Source: Gemmatimonadota bacterium
GTDB taxonomy: Bacteria; Gemmatimonadota; Gemmatimonadetes; Gemmatimonadales; GWC2-71-9
Reading direction: 5' to 3'
Assembly: GCA_024640185.1 (NCBI GenBank)
Contig: JAHEFN010000085.1
Coordinates: 1-8,572 of the forward strand
DNA: 8,572 nucleotides
The first letter of the stretch is position 1, and every line of letters starts with the position of its first letter. Below the pieces are notes generated by a model. The model saw only the letters and a program-made list of their open reading frames with translations. It did not search any database and was not told the origin of the DNA. The position numbers and the translations under genes were made by a program. Below, in pieces: positions 6,738 through 8,572 of this stretch.

Positions 6738-7109
6738 ATGCTTCCCGCCGTCATCAATCTCCAGCGCGAAGCGGGTCGGCTCCCCGACACGTGGTCACCG
6801 CGGATCGTCGCCTCGCTCAACGGACAGTTCGTCAAGGTCGCGCGCGTCGAGGGCGAGTTCGTCTGGCACGATCACGCCGAAGAGGATGAGATGTTCCTGG
6901 TCCTCAAGGGCCGCCTGGTGATCGAGTTCGAGGAGGGGGAGATCATCATCGAGGAGGGCGAGTGCTGCGTCGTGCCACGGGGCCTTCGCCACAATCCCGT
7001 CGCGCGAGAGGAGTGCTGGCTGGCGCTCTTTGAGCCGGCGTCCACCGCGCACACCGGCACGGTGATCACCGACCGCACCCGCACCCTCGCTGAGCAGCAG
7101 CGATCATGA
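6738..7109 (+). CDS. Small single-domain cupin protein
   Basis: This 123-residue protein is one cupin beta-barrel, probably metal-binding and cytoplasmic (no signal peptide). Cupin motif 1 is seen as GEFVWHDHAEEDEMFLVLKG (39-58), with the ligand set H44, H46 and E51. Motif 2 is GECCVVPRGLRHN (74-86), with the fourth ligand H85. Between the motifs is a strongly acidic strand pair (about 63-75). Small cupins of this type are often labelled mannose-6-phosphate isomerase-like, but nothing here fixes a substrate. I start at the ATG at 6738, which follows GAGG at a spacing of 4 bases and begins the recognisable domain. The frame could start at 6642, but that would overlap thrC and add 32 residues unlike the family. 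It lies 52 bases after thrC, with no clear terminator or promoter between, so it may be co-transcribed. Its stop overlaps the lipoprotein start as ATGA. Confidence 0.88.
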   Translation: MLPAVINLQREAGRLPDTWSPRIVASLNGQFVKVARVEGEFVWHDHAEEDEMFLVLKGRLVIEFEEGEIIIEEGECCVVPRGLRHNPVAREECWLALFEPASTAHTGTVITDRTRTLAEQQRS

Positions 7110-7570
7110 GGGGCCTCGCGCTGGCCCTCGGGGCTGCAGCGCTCGTCGGCTGCTCCTCACCCACCCTCCTGGAGGAGGGGCCCTTCGATCGGGCGATGGC
7201 CCGGTGGGAATCGACGAGGCCAGCGGGGTACCGCGTGGAGATGCGCATCATCTGCTTCTGCGACCCGGTCCTCACCCACTGGAACCGCGTGACGGTCATC
7301 GGGGAGACGATCACGGAGGTGCGCGACGTCGAGAGCGGGGCCGTGGTGCCGGCGGATCGCTGGCCCTCCTGGCCAACCATCGATGGTCTGTTTCGCCGCA
7401 TGGCTGACGCCACGCCGTCGGACGTCTACGCCCGCATCGAGGCGGAGTACGACAGCCAGCTTGGCTACCCCCGTGACGTGCAGTTCATCGAACGAGAGGG
7501 CGTGGCCGACGCGGGGGTCAGCTATCAGCTCCGGGCGCTTGTCGCGATCTCGGAACCGCCCGGCGGGTGA
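7106..7570 (+). CDS. Putative lipoprotein, DUF6174-like
   Basis: The product has 154 residues with no known function. It opens with a short lipoprotein signal: Arg2, a hydrophobic stretch (3-14) and lipobox LVGC with C16, predicting lipid attachment and a location outside the inner membrane. The mature part starts WEST.PAGYRVEMRIICFC (34-52), with a CFC motif, followed by W86/W89, TIDGLF (91-96) and YDSQLGYP (115-122). The pattern of W, Y-x-V/F, C-x-C, then a late YD...GYP, is what I remember of DUF6174 proteins, but I could not search for it. C50 and C52 may form a disulfide or bind a ligand. The ATG overlaps the cupin stop as ATGA, and the lipobox sits at the right distance, so the start is well supported. 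A strong hairpin follows 14 bases after the stop. Role unknown. Confidence 0.82.
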   Translation: MRGLALALGAAALVGCSSPTLLEEGPFDRAMARWESTRPAGYRVEMRIICFCDPVLTHWNRVTVIGETITEVRDVESGAVVPADRWPSWPTIDGLFRRMADATPSDVYARIEAEYDSQLGYPRDVQFIEREGVADAGVSYQLRALVAISEPPGG

Positions 7571-7584
7571 GCCCCGGAGGCAGA

Positions 7585-7617
7585 ACCGCGGCACCGGGGA
7601 CTCCCCGGTGCCGCGGT
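7585..7617. terminator. GC-rich perfect hairpin between convergent genes, probable two-way terminator
   Basis: Positions 7585-7599 (ACCGCGGCACCGGGG) pair perfectly with 7603-7617 across a three-base loop: 15 bp, nearly all G-C. It lies 14 bases after the lipoprotein stop and 21 bases after the stop of the peptidase gene arriving from the right. There is no U-run on either side, so it is not a textbook intrinsic terminator. It may act in both directions or protect 3' ends. The structure is read directly; the function is inferred from its place. Confidence 0.65.
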
Positions 7618-7638
7618 CGCCCTGCCGGACCGAGTGAG

Positions 7639-8572
7639 TCAGCTCGCCATGCGGAGTGGCTGCATCACCAGGTTGTCGATGAAGAACTCCATCATCCGGT
7701 CAGGGATGATGCCCGAGTGGCCGCGGTCGGGGCCGACCTGCACCTCGAATGACTTCCCCGCCTGCTGCAGCGCCTGGATCAACTGCATCATGTTCGACGG
7801 ATGGACGTTGTCATCGGCGGTGCCGTAGTACAGCATCAGCCGGCCGTCGAGATCCTTGGCGTACTTCATGGCGTTGCCCATCTCATATCCGTCGGGATTC
7901 CCCTGCGGCGTCCACATGTAGCGCTCGGTGTAGATCGTGTCGTAGTGATACCAGCTGGTGACCGGGGATGAGGCGCTGGCGGCGGCAAAGGCATCGGGAT
8001 ACCGCAACACCGCCAGGGCCGAGGTGTAGCCGCCGTAGCTGGTCCCGAAGATCCCGACGCGGTCACCGGCGACATACGGGCGCCTGGCGAGTTCGCGAGA
8101 GGCGGCCGCCATGTCATCCACCTCGACCTCACCCAACTTCTGGTAGATCGCGTCGAGGAACACCTTGCCGCGACCGGCGGCTGAGCGGGTGTCGAGGGTC
8201 ACCACCAGGAAGCCGTACTCGGTATAGGGATGCGGCATGGTGAAGCTCTCACGCGCGCCGTTCGTTGCCGGGCCGCCGTAGACCGAGAAGATCACCGGGT
8301 ACCTCTTGGCAGGATCGAAGTTCGACGGCTTGTGCAGCATGCCGTGCAACGGCGTCGTGCCATCTGCCGAGGTGTAGGTGAACAACTCGACCGGCTTGAA
8401 TCCCAGGGAATCGAACGCCGACCGATCACTTTCGGCGATGGTCGCGAGGATCTTGCCGTTGGCGTCGAGCAGTCGTGTCGTCGGGGCAATGTCGTGTGCC
8501 TGGGCCACATCGACGATGTGCTTGTTGTCGGGAGCGAGGGTGACCGAATGCGTGAAGGCGGGATCGGTGATC
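7639..8572 (-). CDS. S9 family (dipeptidyl-peptidase IV-like) serine peptidase, C-terminal part
   Basis: The visible 310 residues are the end of a prolyl-oligopeptidase-family peptidase; the frame is open to the right edge, so the start, any signal peptide and most of the beta-propeller are outside. Visible residues 1 to about 60 (VTLAPDNKHIVDVAQAHD, then LLDANGKILATIAE) look like the last propeller blade of the DPPIV N-terminal domain. The alpha/beta-hydrolase domain follows: YPVIFSVYGGP, then GTSYGGY with nucleophile Ser (codon 8040-8038), GTADDNVHP with Asp (7815-7813) and DRGHSG with His (7719-7717). Ser to Asp is 75 residues and Asp to His is 32, against 78 and 32 in human DPP4. The Asn of DDN, which contacts substrate in DPP4, is kept. 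Such enzymes cleave dipeptides from peptide N-termini, usually in the periplasm. The GTG at 8508 is an internal Val, not the start. The gene converges on the lipoprotein gene. Confidence 0.93.
   Translation of the reverse strand, partial: ITDPAFTHSVTLAPDNKHIVDVAQAHDIAPTTRLLDANGKILATIAESDRSAFDSLGFKPVELFTYTSADGTTPLHGMLHKPSNFDPAKRYPVIFSVYGGPATNGARESFTMPHPYTEYGFLVVTLDTRSAAGRGKVFLDAIYQKLGEVEVDDMAAASRELARRPYVAGDRVGIFGTSYGGYTSALAVLRYPDAFAAASASSPVTSWYHYDTIYTERYMWTPQGNPDGYEMGNAMKYAKDLDGRLMLYYGTADDNVHPSNMMQLIQALQQAGKSFEVQVGPDRGHSGIIPDRMMEFFIDNLVMQPLRMAS

Noticed and set aside
8506..8508. GTG as the start of the S9 peptidase gene
   Set aside because: The same frame continues upstream to the window edge with propeller-like sequence, so the GTG is an internal Val codon and the gene is simply cut by the window.

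Overview
The window is a compact, GC-rich chromosomal segment (third codon positions almost all G or C) of ordinary metabolic genes from a Gram-negative-type bacterium. I see no mobile element, CRISPR array, rRNA, tRNA or phage gene. The protein set (three-subunit transhydrogenase, fused aspartokinase-homoserine dehydrogenase followed by thrB and thrC, a DUF6174-like lipoprotein, an S9 peptidase) fits Gemmatimonadota or a neighbouring phylum. That placement is a guess from gene content and composition, not a measured result.

Left arm (1-1863, minus strand): the pnt operon, read right to left. pntA1 encodes the NAD(H)-binding domain I subunit, pntA2 the small membrane subunit, and pntB (cut by the window start) the membrane plus NADP(H)-binding subunit. 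Together they form the proton-translocating transhydrogenase that makes NADPH from NADH.

Middle (1864-1980): a 117-base divergent promoter region. A good sigma-70-like promoter points left into pnt. A weaker one points right and would start the thr transcript at or next to the first base of thrA, giving a leaderless mRNA.

Right operon (1981-7570, plus strand): thrA (fused aspartokinase-homoserine dehydrogenase), thrB (homoserine kinase) and thrC (threonine synthase), in the same order as the E. coli thr operon. They cover the committed steps from aspartate to threonine except aspartate-semialdehyde dehydrogenase. After a 52-base gap come a small cupin and an unknown lipoprotein, translationally coupled to each other. 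Homoserine dehydrogenase consumes NAD(P)H, so the NADPH-producing pnt operon and this pathway may be functionally related.

Right end (7585-8572): a strong 15-bp GC hairpin separates the lipoprotein gene from a convergent gene, whose visible part is the C-terminal catalytic domain of a dipeptidyl-peptidase-IV-type S9 serine peptidase with a complete Ser-Asp-His triad.

Five of the six same-strand gene junctions are ATGA overlaps, so translational coupling is the rule here. There is no gene-free stretch over 300 bases. I find no clear novel system; the most interesting points are the overlapping back-to-back promoters, the probable leaderless thrA, and signature-motif substitutions in aspartokinase, homoserine kinase and PntB.
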